Assembly: GCF_900114745.1 (NCBI RefSeq)
Contig: NZ_FOUB01000007.1
Location: 1 to 64,000, forward strand
Length of the DNA stretch: 64,000 bases
Source of the DNA: Nitrosomonas communis
GTDB taxonomy: Bacteria > Pseudomonadota > Gammaproteobacteria > Burkholderiales > Nitrosomonadaceae
Direction of reading: 5' to 3'
The stretch's first letter is position 1, and each line of letters opens with the position of its first letter. Positions 15,372 to 23,024 of the stretch are shown here, piece after piece. The translations under genes were made by a program, and so were the position numbers. The notes under the pieces are model-generated. The model was given only the letters and a program-made list of their open reading frames with translations. It did no database searches and was not told the origin of the DNA.

Positions 15372-15893
15372 ATGCCAAAAACCCGCGTGTTTGCCGATAC
15401 CAATGTTATGCTGGAAGCCTTGCGGACAGACTGCTGGAGCGCAATCAGCAGTCATTTCGCACTCGAAACGGTCGAGAAGTGTGTGAAAGAAACGCTGACG
15501 GGCCATCCTGGTGATTGCCGCCACATCGCAGTTGCTCCCGCGAAGTTAAAGGCAGGCCTGGCTGGCCAACATGCCGTGACACGCCAGGATATCGCCTCAC
15601 TGGTGCTCGCCCATCCTGATTGCAATACACTCGACGACGGAGAGAAACACCTGTTCGCATGGCTATTCGCGAACCATCTGTTGCCGTCAGACGCCATCAT
15701 CGTCACCACTGCCGACAAGGCAGCTTTGGTGGCTTCTCATGGATTGGGATGGCTTGACTGCACGACTTCCCTGGAAGATCTCGCTCATCAAGCTGGGGTA
15801 GGTCGCACCAATCTCGCTGCGCTCGCATTGCAGTACCGCGAAGACTGGCTATCAAGCATTAAGATTAAAATTAGAATGGGAATCATCCCGTGA
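15372..15893 (+). CDS. PIN-domain ribonuclease-like protein (putative toxin)
   Basis: A 173-residue protein with PIN-domain hallmarks: D9 in VFADTN near the N-terminus, acidic residues in the LETVEKCVKE helix (31-40), D88/E91 in LDDGEKHLF and D115 in TTADKAAL. These would hold the metal ion of a ribonuclease active site. PIN proteins are commonly toxins paired with a DNA-binding antitoxin; here the upstream XRE-ImmA protein is the natural partner. A GAGGT site lies upstream. The C-terminal 40 residues are helical and basic. The 759-residue orphan follows after 70 bases. Which RNA it would cut is unknown. Confidence 0.75.
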   Translation: MPKTRVFADTNVMLEALRTDCWSAISSHFALETVEKCVKETLTGHPGDCRHIAVAPAKLKAGLAGQHAVTRQDIASLVLAHPDCNTLDDGEKHLFAWLFANHLLPSDAIIVTTADKAALVASHGLGWLDCTTSLEDLAHQAGVGRTNLAALALQYREDWLSSIKIKIRMGIIP

Positions 15894-15963
15894 TTATCGT
15901 AGCGCTGGCGGCGTTACCACTTCATGGGAGGCAGGCCACGCAACATTGTTCAAGGAGCAATAA

Positions 15964-18243
15964 GTGGCCAAAAAAACCCTCAGAAACAGCAAACACCTTG
16001 TCGAACTGATCGGATCGGCAACGCTACCCTCCCTCGCGCTGCTTGCAAAAATCGACCCATTCGCCTTCCTCAGCATCCTGGATGCATCGAAACCCGAGGA
16101 TAGCGCTCGCTCAACCCTCATCGACGACTTATCCTTTGTCAAACGCGAAGCCATCACTATCGCTGATGGAGAGGCCGTACGTCTGCTACAGTTGCTGCGC
16201 TTTCGCACCGAAGCGCTCCTCGAATACGCCTACTCAGCCATTATCTTCGGTAATCACCCGGAACTCAGCACTTTTGAGCACACGGCCGATGCGATGACTC
16301 GCTTGATCTGGTTGAGGGTCAACGCTTCCCACATTTTCGATCAGATCGAAACCATCTATTTTACTCACCATTTCCACGGCCACAAGAAATTCCTGGGTTT
16401 CAGTGTACGAGATGGGGACGGGCGTGATTTCGTGTGGACCGAGGAAGTGTCACAAAAGCTGCACGAAGGGGTCGGTGAGATTCTGAAATTGGACGACGAG
16501 GCCATGGCAAACTGTGAAATCATCCATTTCGAAATGGAAGAGAGTGATGACGCCGGCAAACGCCGTCTGCACTATCTCGTGGTCTATCATCCCGGGAAGA
16601 TGCGTGCGTTACGCCAGATGAAAGATCAGCGGCGTGATCTGCTGCTCTACATTCCTGCACTGGAAGCCACGCTGGTCTATGATGCGGCCGCAAACAAAGT
16701 GCATGTGCTGTCCGAGCGGCAAAGTATTGCGAAACGGCTAGCCGATCGGTTTTCGTTGATCGGGTTCGACAAGCCCCTCTCGAAGCAACCGGTAGATGCG
16801 ATCAGCTATGAATTAGCCATGCTCAAGAATTGGGTTGATCTGAAGGCAGCCAAAGCAACTGGTGCACTGATCGTGGATGCCTGGGTATCTTCGTTGAGCG
16901 TGTCCCTCGGACATAGCCAGCACAGCATCACGCTGTCACTGGCAAACAGCGACGACATCTGGCGCGTGACAAGCGAGCACTTCGGTCAGCATAACCCGAT
17001 CACCGCTTGCCGTTCCATATGGGAGGTCAAGCTATCGTTTGTCGTGCGCTTCGACCATGAGACGGAAACACGTGCATTGGACATCACGGTCGGCCAGCGC
17101 GGCTACTGCAACCTGCTCACCCTTCCGGATCCGAGGCTTCGTCGATGCGGCGAAGATATCCTGACTTCGCTCGGTGTGATGAAGCGCATTGAGCTGGCGA
17201 AGGTCGGTGAAAACCTCGCGCTGTTCCAGGCTGAAATGAAGCTGCTCGATTTGGCGACAGATGAAATTGACGGTCATTTGTTGAGCACGCTGAGCTTGCC
17301 CACCGCTGATCTCGTAGCCAAGGGTCTACTGAAGAAAAAGACCCCGGGCGACTACATTACAGTGCCAGTGGAGGATGACGACGGTCAAGCGGGCTTTCAC
17401 CGACTTAAGGTGCAATCGAACAGCACCCGCACCTGGGCACAAGACGAGGTCAGTGGGCAACAATTTGATCTCACCGAAGGCGATCTGTGCCGCTATGCAC
17501 TTGACAAATGGTATCTGCGCGAGCGGCTCGGTTTGCTGCTCAAGGATCAGTTGGTCGACAGACCCCTCAGCCCCGATGAGCACGAACCGTTCATTCTCGG
17601 CTACTACCGCATGGGGAATCAAAGGCTCCCGATTGCGCTGGTATCGCGGCTCTGGGAGCCCAAACATGCCGACAAGATGGATAGCGCGCTGCGCCAATCT
17701 AACCTCGGGCTCACCATCGTCTTGAGCACAACGGTAGACTCGCCTCGTCGCTTCCTGGGTCCGGGCATCGTAATCCCGGTGAACACCCTTCTGATCGAGC
17801 ATGACGGCGAAGTCAGGCTTGATCTATCACGTATCGAGGGAGAGGTACGCCGCTGGCAGAACGCGGCTATAACCAGTGATACGCCCTACTTGATCAGAGA
17901 GGATGCGCGCAATGCGCTGCTGGTCGGTCCCTGGTCAGATCCGTGGACGCTTACGAAGAAGGAATGGGTGGATGTGGTCGCAGTGCTCGTGGATGCCTGG
18001 ATGTCACAGAAAAAGAAATGCACCAAGCTGCAACTGGAGAGCGCAGCGAATGTGCCTATCCGTTCATTGGGAGAGTTTTTCCGGGGTGCGCCTGAGTGGA
18101 AAAACTACATCCGCGGTGCAGATGGTAGCAACAGGCCTCGTCTGTGGGAACTGAATATCGGCGCAGTCGATTATCCCATCCATGAATCGAACCCTTCCAA
18201 TCATACTTACGAACGCACTGAAGCGCCTGGCATGGCGACATAA
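15964..18243 (+). CDS. Uncharacterised 759-residue protein in XRE-ImmA/PIN operon
   Basis: I do not recognise this family. The start is the GTG at 15964, with AAGGAG seven bases upstream. There is no signal peptide or membrane segment. The N-terminal 300 residues alternate helices with a beta-rich part (YFTHHFHGHKKFLGFSVRDG, LHYLVVYHPG); the middle has another beta-rich region (WEVKLSFVVRF, ALDITVGQRGY). The C-terminal ~90 residues look like a winged helix (WVDVVAVLVDAWMSQKKKCT, IRSLGEFFRG, PRLWELN). Codon use matches the neighbours. The gene lies 70 bases after the PIN gene on the same strand and is probably cotranscribed. A defence or toxin-system role is my inference from the company it keeps. 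Confidence 0.6.
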   Translation: MAKKTLRNSKHLVELIGSATLPSLALLAKIDPFAFLSILDASKPEDSARSTLIDDLSFVKREAITIADGEAVRLLQLLRFRTEALLEYAYSAIIFGNHPELSTFEHTADAMTRLIWLRVNASHIFDQIETIYFTHHFHGHKKFLGFSVRDGDGRDFVWTEEVSQKLHEGVGEILKLDDEAMANCEIIHFEMEESDDAGKRRLHYLVVYHPGKMRALRQMKDQRRDLLLYIPALEATLVYDAAANKVHVLSERQSIAKRLADRFSLIGFDKPLSKQPVDAISYELAMLKNWVDLKAAKATGALIVDAWVSSLSVSLGHSQHSITLSLANSDDIWRVTSEHFGQHNPITACRSIWEVKLSFVVRFDHETETRALDITVGQRGYCNLLTLPDPRLRRCGEDILTSLGVMKRIELAKVGENLALFQAEMKLLDLATDEIDGHLLSTLSLPTADLVAKGLLKKKTPGDYITVPVEDDDGQAGFHRLKVQSNSTRTWAQDEVSGQQFDLTEGDLCRYALDKWYLRERLGLLLKDQLVDRPLSPDEHEPFILGYYRMGNQRLPIALVSRLWEPKHADKMDSALRQSNLGLTIVLSTTVDSPRRFLGPGIVIPVNTLLIEHDGEVRLDLSRIEGEVRRWQNAAITSDTPYLIREDARNALLVGPWSDPWTLTKKEWVDVVAVLVDAWMSQKKKCTKLQLESAANVPIRSLGEFFRGAPEWKNYIRGADGSNRPRLWELNIGAVDYPIHESNPSNHTYERTEAPGMAT

Positions 18244-18248
18244 TCACC

Positions 18249-18274
18249 ATACAAATCAATACGTTGTATTTTTT
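18249..18274 (+). terminator. Weak intrinsic terminator after the 759-residue gene
   Basis: ATACAA pairs with TTGTAT around a nine-base loop, followed by TTTTT. The stem is only six A-T-rich pairs, so termination may be partial. It begins about six bases after the stop codon. Confidence 0.4.
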
Positions 18275-18302
18275 GCGTAATTTCTGCGTAAATCCTGCGT
18301 AA
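18274..18302 (+). promoter_or_regulatory. Three TGCGTAA direct repeats at 11-base spacing
   Basis: TGCGTAA occurs at 18274, 18285 and 18296, one helical turn apart, upstream of the excisionase-like gene. A fourth partial copy (ATCGCAG) follows. Such phased repeats on one face of the helix are typical of operators or Xis/Rep binding sites at the junction between lysogenic and lytic genes. Confidence 0.6.
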
Positions 18303-18363
18303 TATCGCAGCCCCGTCTGCGAGTTAATAGGAGCACTTCAACACAACAAAAGGAGTGCTTCAA

Positions 18364-18627
18364 ATGCCAAATCAAGTTTCATCCGTTCAATCTGGCCAGA
18401 AAATCGTATGGCCACGCCAGAACGGTGCTACACGCATTGCCCTTGACGAAAGCGAACTCGCGGCTCGTTGGGGGCTGTCGGTCAAGACCCTGCGCCGCTG
18501 GCGTCAGGAACAGCTCGGCCCGGTCTTCTGTAAGCTGGGTTCCCGCGTCACCTATCTCATCTCTGAAGTCGAAGCGTTCGAGCGGCGTGTTTCGCGCTAC
18601 TCGACTTCCGCTCGAGCATACCAATAA
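18364..18627 (+). CDS. Excisionase-like / AlpA-like HTH protein
   Basis: An 87-residue protein with a MerR/AlpA-type winged helix: LDESELAARWGLSVKTLRRW (about 28-47) followed by LGSRVTYLISEVEAFERR. This fold is used by phage excisionases and small regulators. The ATG at 18364 follows AAAGGAGTGCTTCAA, preferred over the GTG nine bases upstream. The leader contains two near-identical 12-base words (GGAGCACTTCAA, GGAGTGCTTCAA) and the phased TGCGTAA repeats, so this protein may bind its own leader. It is the first gene of the rightward phage operon and may be the directionality partner of the serine recombinase. Confidence 0.7.
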   Translation: MPNQVSSVQSGQKIVWPRQNGATRIALDESELAARWGLSVKTLRRWRQEQLGPVFCKLGSRVTYLISEVEAFERRVSRYSTSARAYQ

Positions 18628-18637
18628 GGGGAAAGAC

Positions 18638-19129
18638 ATGAACGATCTGACCATCTTCCCCGCCGACATCAATGAGATGTCCGTGAGCCAATTGGCCGCG
18701 TTATTACCTGAGCAAAAGCACGAGATTAGTAAGAACCTTGATTGCGCCAGCGAATGGCTGAAAAGAGCTCGCGCCAAGTTCGATGCGGCGCTGGATCAGT
18801 GCTACAGCGAGCAAACTTCTGCCATCCGTCACGCATCCGGCAAGGATTTCGGTGTATGCCATCTCACTGATGGGTTATTGCGCATCACAGTCGATCAGCC
18901 TAAACGCGTGTCATGGGATCAGGCGCAGCTATCCCTTCTTGCCAAGCGTATCGAGGACTCCGGTGAGCATGTCAGTGATTACATCGACATCGAGTATTCA
19001 ATTGCGGAATCCCGCTACACCAACTGGCCCACTCCCATGCAAGAGCTGTTCAGTTCAGCACGTACCGTAAAACCTGGCAAAGCAAGCTATCGCCTTGCAT
19101 TGCTTAGCACAGAAGGAAAATCAGCATGA
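18638..19129 (+). CDS. Phage protein of unknown function
   Basis: A 163-residue protein beginning MNDLTIFPADINEMSVSQLA. The N-terminal half is helical (ASEWLKRARAKFDAALDQCY), the second half reads like a small beta-rich domain (ASGKDFGVCHLTDGLLRITV, KRVSWDQAQLSLLAKRIE, HVSDYIDIEYSI). Start at 18638 with GGGGAAAG upstream. It overlaps the Bro antirepressor gene by four bases. Proteins of this kind occur in phage early regions beside nucleases and annealing proteins, but I know no function. Confidence 0.65.
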   Translation: MNDLTIFPADINEMSVSQLAALLPEQKHEISKNLDCASEWLKRARAKFDAALDQCYSEQTSAIRHASGKDFGVCHLTDGLLRITVDQPKRVSWDQAQLSLLAKRIEDSGEHVSDYIDIEYSIAESRYTNWPTPMQELFSSARTVKPGKASYRLALLSTEGKSA

Positions 19130-19887
19130 GCAATATTATTCCGTTCGAATTTGAAAATCATACCGTGCGCGTTAATCTCGATGCAGATAATGAGCCATGG
19201 TTCAATGCTAACGATATCTGTAAGGCGCTAGAACATGGCAATGCACGACAAGCGCTTGAATCCCATGTCGACAAGGATGATGTCCAAAAAATGGACGTCA
19301 TCGATAGTCTAGGACGCAATCAACGCGCTAACCATGTCAATGAATCCGGGTTATATGCACTGATTCTTGGCAGTAATCTGCCAAAAGCCAAGAAGTTCAA
19401 ACGCTGGGTGACGCATGAAGTATTGCCCTCGATCCGTAAAACCGGTTCCTATGCAGTGCCGGGTGCTCCCTCCCCGTTGGCGCAGCCGACGCAGGATCGC
19501 GTCAATGCGCTACTTATGATTGGTGAAGCGATCACCAAAGTGCCCGGCGTCAAGCCCAGCATCGCCATGGCTGCCACCCTGACCTGCATTCAGGAAAACA
19601 CCGGACTTGCGATCGAAACCCTGCGCCGGGCGTTGCCCATCAACAATGAACCGATCTGCAGCATGAACCCGACTAGTCTGGGCGAGCATCTTGGTCACTC
19701 AGCACGGGCCGTGAATAGATGCCTGTCTGCACTGGGCTATCAGCAGCGCAATGAGCGTGACGAGTGGGAATTGACCGAAGCCGGCCAGGCATGGGGTGAA
19801 GCATTGCCCTATTCGCGAAATGGTCATTCTGGTTACCAGATTCTTTGGAATCCTGCGGTGCTGGAACAGCTGAAGGAGGTGGCGTAA
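19126..19887 (+). CDS. Bro-N domain antirepressor
   Basis: A 253-residue protein. The Bro-N DNA-binding domain fills the first 110 residues (HTVRVNLDADNEPWFNANDI, ESGLYALILGSNLPKAKKFK, WVTHEVLPSIRKTGSY). The C-terminal part (SIAMAATLTCIQENTGLAIE, SLGEHLGHSARAVNRCLSAL) looks like a winged helix seen in several phage antirepressors. Such proteins relieve repression of lytic genes. It overlaps both neighbours (four bases upstream, one base downstream), so it is within a coupled operon. A second antirepressor of a different type (AntA) lies at 25918. Confidence 0.85.
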   Translation: MSNIIPFEFENHTVRVNLDADNEPWFNANDICKALEHGNARQALESHVDKDDVQKMDVIDSLGRNQRANHVNESGLYALILGSNLPKAKKFKRWVTHEVLPSIRKTGSYAVPGAPSPLAQPTQDRVNALLMIGEAITKVPGVKPSIAMAATLTCIQENTGLAIETLRRALPINNEPICSMNPTSLGEHLGHSARAVNRCLSALGYQQRNERDEWELTEAGQAWGEALPYSRNGHSGYQILWNPAVLEQLKEVA

Positions 19888-20693
19888 TGGCTCTACCGAT
19901 TATCTCTGCCGAAGAACGGCTCAAGGAGCAGCATAGCGCCAAGATCGGTTTGATCGGTTTTCCGGGTACCGGAAAAACCACCCAGCTCAAAACCTTACCA
20001 GCGGACAAAACCCTGTTCGTCGATTTGGAGGCAGGCGATCTGTCGGTCAAGGATTGGACTGGTGATACGGTAAGGCCACGCAGCTGGAGTGAATTTCGCG
20101 ATCTGGTAGTCTTTCTCGCCGGCCCCTTGCCTACTGCCACACTCGACCAATCTTTCTCGGAAGCGCACTACCGCCACGTTTGTGAAAAGTATGGCGATCC
20201 TGGACAGCTGGCCAAGTACGAGTACTACTTTGTCGATTCACTGACCGTACTGTCACGGCTTTGCTTTGCCTGGTGCAAAACCCAGCCGCAGGCCTATTCC
20301 GAGAAAAACGGCAAGCCCGATACCCGCGGAGCTTATGGTTTATTAGGTCAGGAAATGATTGCAGCACTGACCCACTTACAACATGTGCGCGATAAGCACG
20401 TCATTTATGTTGCCATTCTCGAAGAAAAAATGGATGACTTCAACCGGCGCTACTACCAGCTGCAACTGGAGGGCAGCAAGACTGCATTAGAGCTGCCGGG
20501 CATCCTCGATGAAGTGGTAACACTTGCCATCCTCAAAGCCGACGATGGCAGCCCCTACCGGGCTTTCATCACACGTGCTGACAATCCATACGGCTATCCG
20601 AGCAAAGACCGCAGTGGTCGGCTCGATGCCATTGAAGAACCCTATTTGGGCCGGCTCATCCAGAAATGCCTCAGCCCCACCCCACACATTTAA
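19887..20693 (+). CDS. Sak4-like RecA-fold ATPase (phage nucleotide-binding protein)
   Basis: A 268-residue P-loop ATPase with Walker A GFPGTGKT (about 29-36) and the segment TLFVDLEAGDLS right after it. A Walker-B-like YYFVDSLTVLS lies near 115. Length and layout match the AAA_24/Sak4 group of phage recombination proteins, which load on single-stranded DNA and promote annealing together with a phage SSB. The gene after it fits that SSB. ATG at 19887 follows GGAGGTGGCGTA. The start codon overlaps the previous stop. Confidence 0.78.
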   Translation: MALPIISAEERLKEQHSAKIGLIGFPGTGKTTQLKTLPADKTLFVDLEAGDLSVKDWTGDTVRPRSWSEFRDLVVFLAGPLPTATLDQSFSEAHYRHVCEKYGDPGQLAKYEYYFVDSLTVLSRLCFAWCKTQPQAYSEKNGKPDTRGAYGLLGQEMIAALTHLQHVRDKHVIYVAILEEKMDDFNRRYYQLQLEGSKTALELPGILDEVVTLAILKADDGSPYRAFITRADNPYGYPSKDRSGRLDAIEEPYLGRLIQKCLSPTPHI

Positions 20694-20712
20694 CATTCAA
20701 GGATAAAAAACT

Positions 20713-21345
20713 ATGAACCAAAACAACTGGCAAGACTTTAACGATGCCGAAGCACAACAAAGTGGATTCGATCTGATCCCCAAAGGAACGCTGGTACAGG
20801 TGCGCATGACCATCAAACCGGGTGGTTATGACAACCCGGAACAAGGCTGGGCAGGCGGTTATGCCAGCGAAAGCTTCGAGACCGGCAGTGTCTATCTCGC
20901 CTGCGAATTTATCGTACTGGAAGGCCCTTACGCCAAACGCAAGCTTTGGTCAAACATCGGCTTGCAATCGAAGAAAGGGCCCACTTGGGGACAGATGGGT
21001 CGCAGTATGATCCGTGGCATCCTTAACTCCGCACGTAATGTTCACCCGCAGGATAATTCACCGCAAGCCGTTAGTGCCCGGCGCATTGAAGGGTTCCATG
21101 AATTGGATGGAATCGAGTTTTTGGCACGGGTAGATACCGAAAAGGATGCCAAGGGTGAAGATCGCAACGTAGTGAAACACGTTATCGAACCTGATCACCC
21201 TGACTACGCCAAGCTGATGGGTGTACTACCCAAAACCAATGTCGGCGGTGGCAACTCAAGCACGCCAGCACAAGCTGCACCGGTCCACCCCTCAGCTACT
21301 CCGCAGCGCTCACCTGCCACTGGCAAACCCGCCTGGGCACAGTAA
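20713..21345 (+). CDS. Probable phage single-stranded-DNA-binding (OB-fold) protein
   Basis: A 210-residue protein with a beta-rich core (TLVQVRMTIKPGG, GSVYLACEFIVLEGPYAKRK, LWSNIGL) and a low-complexity tail rich in Pro, Ala, Ser and Thr ending in WAQ. That is the typical layout of an OB-fold SSB with a flexible C-terminus, though the usual acidic tip is absent. It directly follows the Sak4-like ATPase gene, a pair common in phages. An AAGGATAAAAAACT leader provides the ribosome binding site. Confidence 0.6.
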   Translation: MNQNNWQDFNDAEAQQSGFDLIPKGTLVQVRMTIKPGGYDNPEQGWAGGYASESFETGSVYLACEFIVLEGPYAKRKLWSNIGLQSKKGPTWGQMGRSMIRGILNSARNVHPQDNSPQAVSARRIEGFHELDGIEFLARVDTEKDAKGEDRNVVKHVIEPDHPDYAKLMGVLPKTNVGGGNSSTPAQAAPVHPSATPQRSPATGKPAWAQ

Positions 21346-21356
21346 GGGAGACCACT

Positions 21357-21575
21357 ATGAATACAAAGACTCTCACTCTTAGCCACTACGGGGTGGTGCG
21401 CTTTGGCGATCTTGAGTGCGAAGCAGATCAGGGTGGCCGATTCGCCCGTTTTCTGGCTAATCTTGCACCTAACTCATTGTCTCAACTAGAGAATACTCAT
21501 GAGCCGATTTTGTTGCCATCGGATCGGCAAGCACAGTTCTTTCCGGCCGGAATCATTGTCGAGGAGGTGGCGTGA
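21357..21575 (+). CDS. Small phage protein of unknown function
   Basis: A 72-residue protein beginning MNTKTLTLSHYGVVRFGDLE, with a central GGRFARFLANLA and an acidic hydrophobic end (AGIIVEEVA). AGGGAG lies six bases before the start. It is eleven bases from the gene before and overlaps the next by four bases, which supports it being real. No family recognised. Confidence 0.6.
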   Translation: MNTKTLTLSHYGVVRFGDLECEADQGGRFARFLANLAPNSLSQLENTHEPILLPSDRQAQFFPAGIIVEEVA

Positions 21576-22030
21576 AATGCTGGATTTGCAAACGACAAGC
21601 TCGCGGCTACAGACATACCGATGGACGCTACCTTACCGCCGATCCCCGGCGCTATCCGATCGACTGGGCATTTTGCAGTCGTCGCTGCCAGGATATCTTC
21701 CACAAACTGTATGTCAACTGGGCCGATGCTACCAAGTTTGGCAAGGAGGTCGTGATGATTGATGCCTCTGATATGGAAATTGCTGCTATGAGGCAATGCC
21801 TCAAGGCCTTCGGTCAAGCAGCGGAAACCATCGGTTTTGATAAGCCCCTCGGGGCTTATTCGCAAGATGAGGCGTTGCAGGTGATCGATGCCATCGTTAG
21901 TTGCTATACCGATGCGATGACCGATGCACATGAGGCTGCCAAGTTTCCACCGATGAAAGGGTTATCCAAGCCGATCAGTGATCCTTTTGCTGATCTACAA
22001 AATGATCTGCCATGGGAGGAGCAAGCATGA
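21572..22030 (+). CDS. DUF6511-like zinc-finger phage protein
   Basis: A 152-residue protein. The N-terminus carries CWIC at 3-6 and a second pair in FCSRRCQDIF (about 34-43), a treble-clef-like zinc finger. The second half is helical (MEIAAMRQCLKAFGQAAETI, EALQVIDAIVSCYTDAMTDA). Proteins like this are annotated DUF6511 in alphaproteobacterial and betaproteobacterial phages, near the recombination genes as here. GGAGGTGGCGTGAAATG gives the start. Function unknown. Confidence 0.65.
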   Translation: MKCWICKRQARGYRHTDGRYLTADPRRYPIDWAFCSRRCQDIFHKLYVNWADATKFGKEVVMIDASDMEIAAMRQCLKAFGQAAETIGFDKPLGAYSQDEALQVIDAIVSCYTDAMTDAHEAAKFPPMKGLSKPISDPFADLQNDLPWEEQA

Positions 22031-22224
22031 TGGATTTCAATTCCACTTCGAGTATCTCTGGGCAAGTTACAGCACTGATCAATGCAGGCATGCAAGGCAA
22101 ACATGCTCAGCAAGCTGCACGACAGTATCTGGGCGCATCGCGTCTAGGGATTGCTTGTGAACGTGCGCTGCAATACGAATATGCGCAAGCACCGGTCGAC
22201 TATGGTCGGGAAATCCCAGGCTAG
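22027..22224 (+). CDS. N-terminal part of Cas4-like nuclease, ends at in-frame amber codon
   Basis: A 65-residue frame that begins after GGAGGAGCAAGC and stops at TAG (22222-22224). Its end (ASRLGIACERALQYEY) is the normal N-terminal helix of Cas4/RecB-like phage exonucleases and holds C44, which in Cas4 proteins is the first ligand of a 4Fe-4S cluster. The same frame continues without a break after the TAG, so the two frames together make one typical nuclease of 245 residues. Either the gene carries a nonsense mutation, or the amber codon is read through, or the product is made as two chains. Confidence 0.7.
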   Translation: MMDFNSTSSISGQVTALINAGMQGKHAQQAARQYLGASRLGIACERALQYEYAQAPVDYGREIPG

Positions 22225-22764
22225 ATGCTGCGCATTTTCGAGCGTGGTCATGTCATGGAAGAGTGCATGGTGCAGTGGTTGTGCACTGCGGGCTTTGACC
22301 TGCGCACCCGCAAACCCAACGGTGAGCAGTTTGGTTTCTCGGTGGTTGATGGCCGCTTGCAAGGCCATATCGATGGCGTGATCGTGAATGGCCCCGAGGG
22401 CTTTGCCTACCCCGCGCTTTGGGAGAATAAGTGCTTGGGCAGCAAATCCTGGCGTGAGCTGGAGAAGAATCAACTCGCCGTTGCAAAGCCGGTCTATGCC
22501 GCGCAAGTCGCACTCTATCAAGCCTATCTTGAGTTGCATGAGCACCCTGCCCTGTTTACGGCGCTCAATGCCGACACGATGGAGATCTATTCCGAACTTG
22601 TGCCGTTTGACGCGAGCCTCGCGCAGCGCATGTCCGATCGAGCGGTCAAGGTGATCAGTGCAACGGAAGCAGATGAACTGTTACCACGATCATTTAATGA
22701 TTCAACCCACTTTGAATGCCGCATGTGCTCTTGGCAAGACCGATGCTGGAGGACTTTAACATGA
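22225..22764 (+). CDS. Catalytic part of Cas4-like PD-(D/E)XK nuclease
   Basis: A 179-residue frame starting with ATG directly after the amber codon (TAGATG). It holds the whole catalytic core: H9 in ERGHVMEE, D50 in GHIDGV, E67-x-K69 in WENK and the Q-motif YAAQVALYQAYL (91-102). Three cysteines at the end (FECRMCSWQDRC) match the last three ligands of a Cas4-type iron-sulphur cluster; the fourth would be C44 of the upstream frame. There is no separate ribosome binding site near the ATG, so it would depend on reinitiation or readthrough. Role: 5'-end resection for Sak4/SSB recombination (inferred). Confidence 0.78.
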   Translation: MLRIFERGHVMEECMVQWLCTAGFDLRTRKPNGEQFGFSVVDGRLQGHIDGVIVNGPEGFAYPALWENKCLGSKSWRELEKNQLAVAKPVYAAQVALYQAYLELHEHPALFTALNADTMEIYSELVPFDASLAQRMSDRAVKVISATEADELLPRSFNDSTHFECRMCSWQDRCWRTLT

Positions 22765-23024
22765 ATGACTATTTCACCCCAACCCAATCAGATGTCATCG
22801 GTGAAACGATGATCGATGCCAAACAAGCTGCTGCCGCTTTACGGCTACCGTATTACTGGTTCGCCGATCACAGTATGCGCGCCAAGTACCGGATTCCTCA
22901 TTACCTCATGGGGGGCCTGGTTCGCTACCGTCTATCTGAACTCTCAGTTTGGGCTGCGCGTAACCAATCTGTCCAGCAGCGTGAACAGCGAGAAGTTGAA
23001 CAATTCTTGGAGGAGGACAAATGA
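22761..23024 (+). CDS. Small AlpA/excisionase-type HTH protein
   Basis: An 87-residue protein with DAKQAAAALRLPYYWFADHS (about 19-38) and the wing-like RIPHYLMGGLVRYRLSELSV, the layout of MerR-type DNA-binding domains. The tail is a charged helix. It follows GGAGGACTTTAAC and overlaps the genes on both sides by four bases. Possibly a regulator of the replication genes or an accessory of the primase. Confidence 0.6.
   Translation: MNDYFTPTQSDVIGETMIDAKQAAAALRLPYYWFADHSMRAKYRIPHYLMGGLVRYRLSELSVWAARNQSVQQREQREVEQFLEEDK

Noticed and set aside
16365..17802. Minus-strand open frames of up to 158 codons inside the 759-residue gene
   Set aside because: They are shadows of a well-started plus-strand gene and have no ribosome binding sites.
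18425..18637. Upstream extension of the 163-residue phage gene
   Set aside because: It overlaps the excisionase-like gene in another frame; the ATG at 18638 has the better ribosome binding site.
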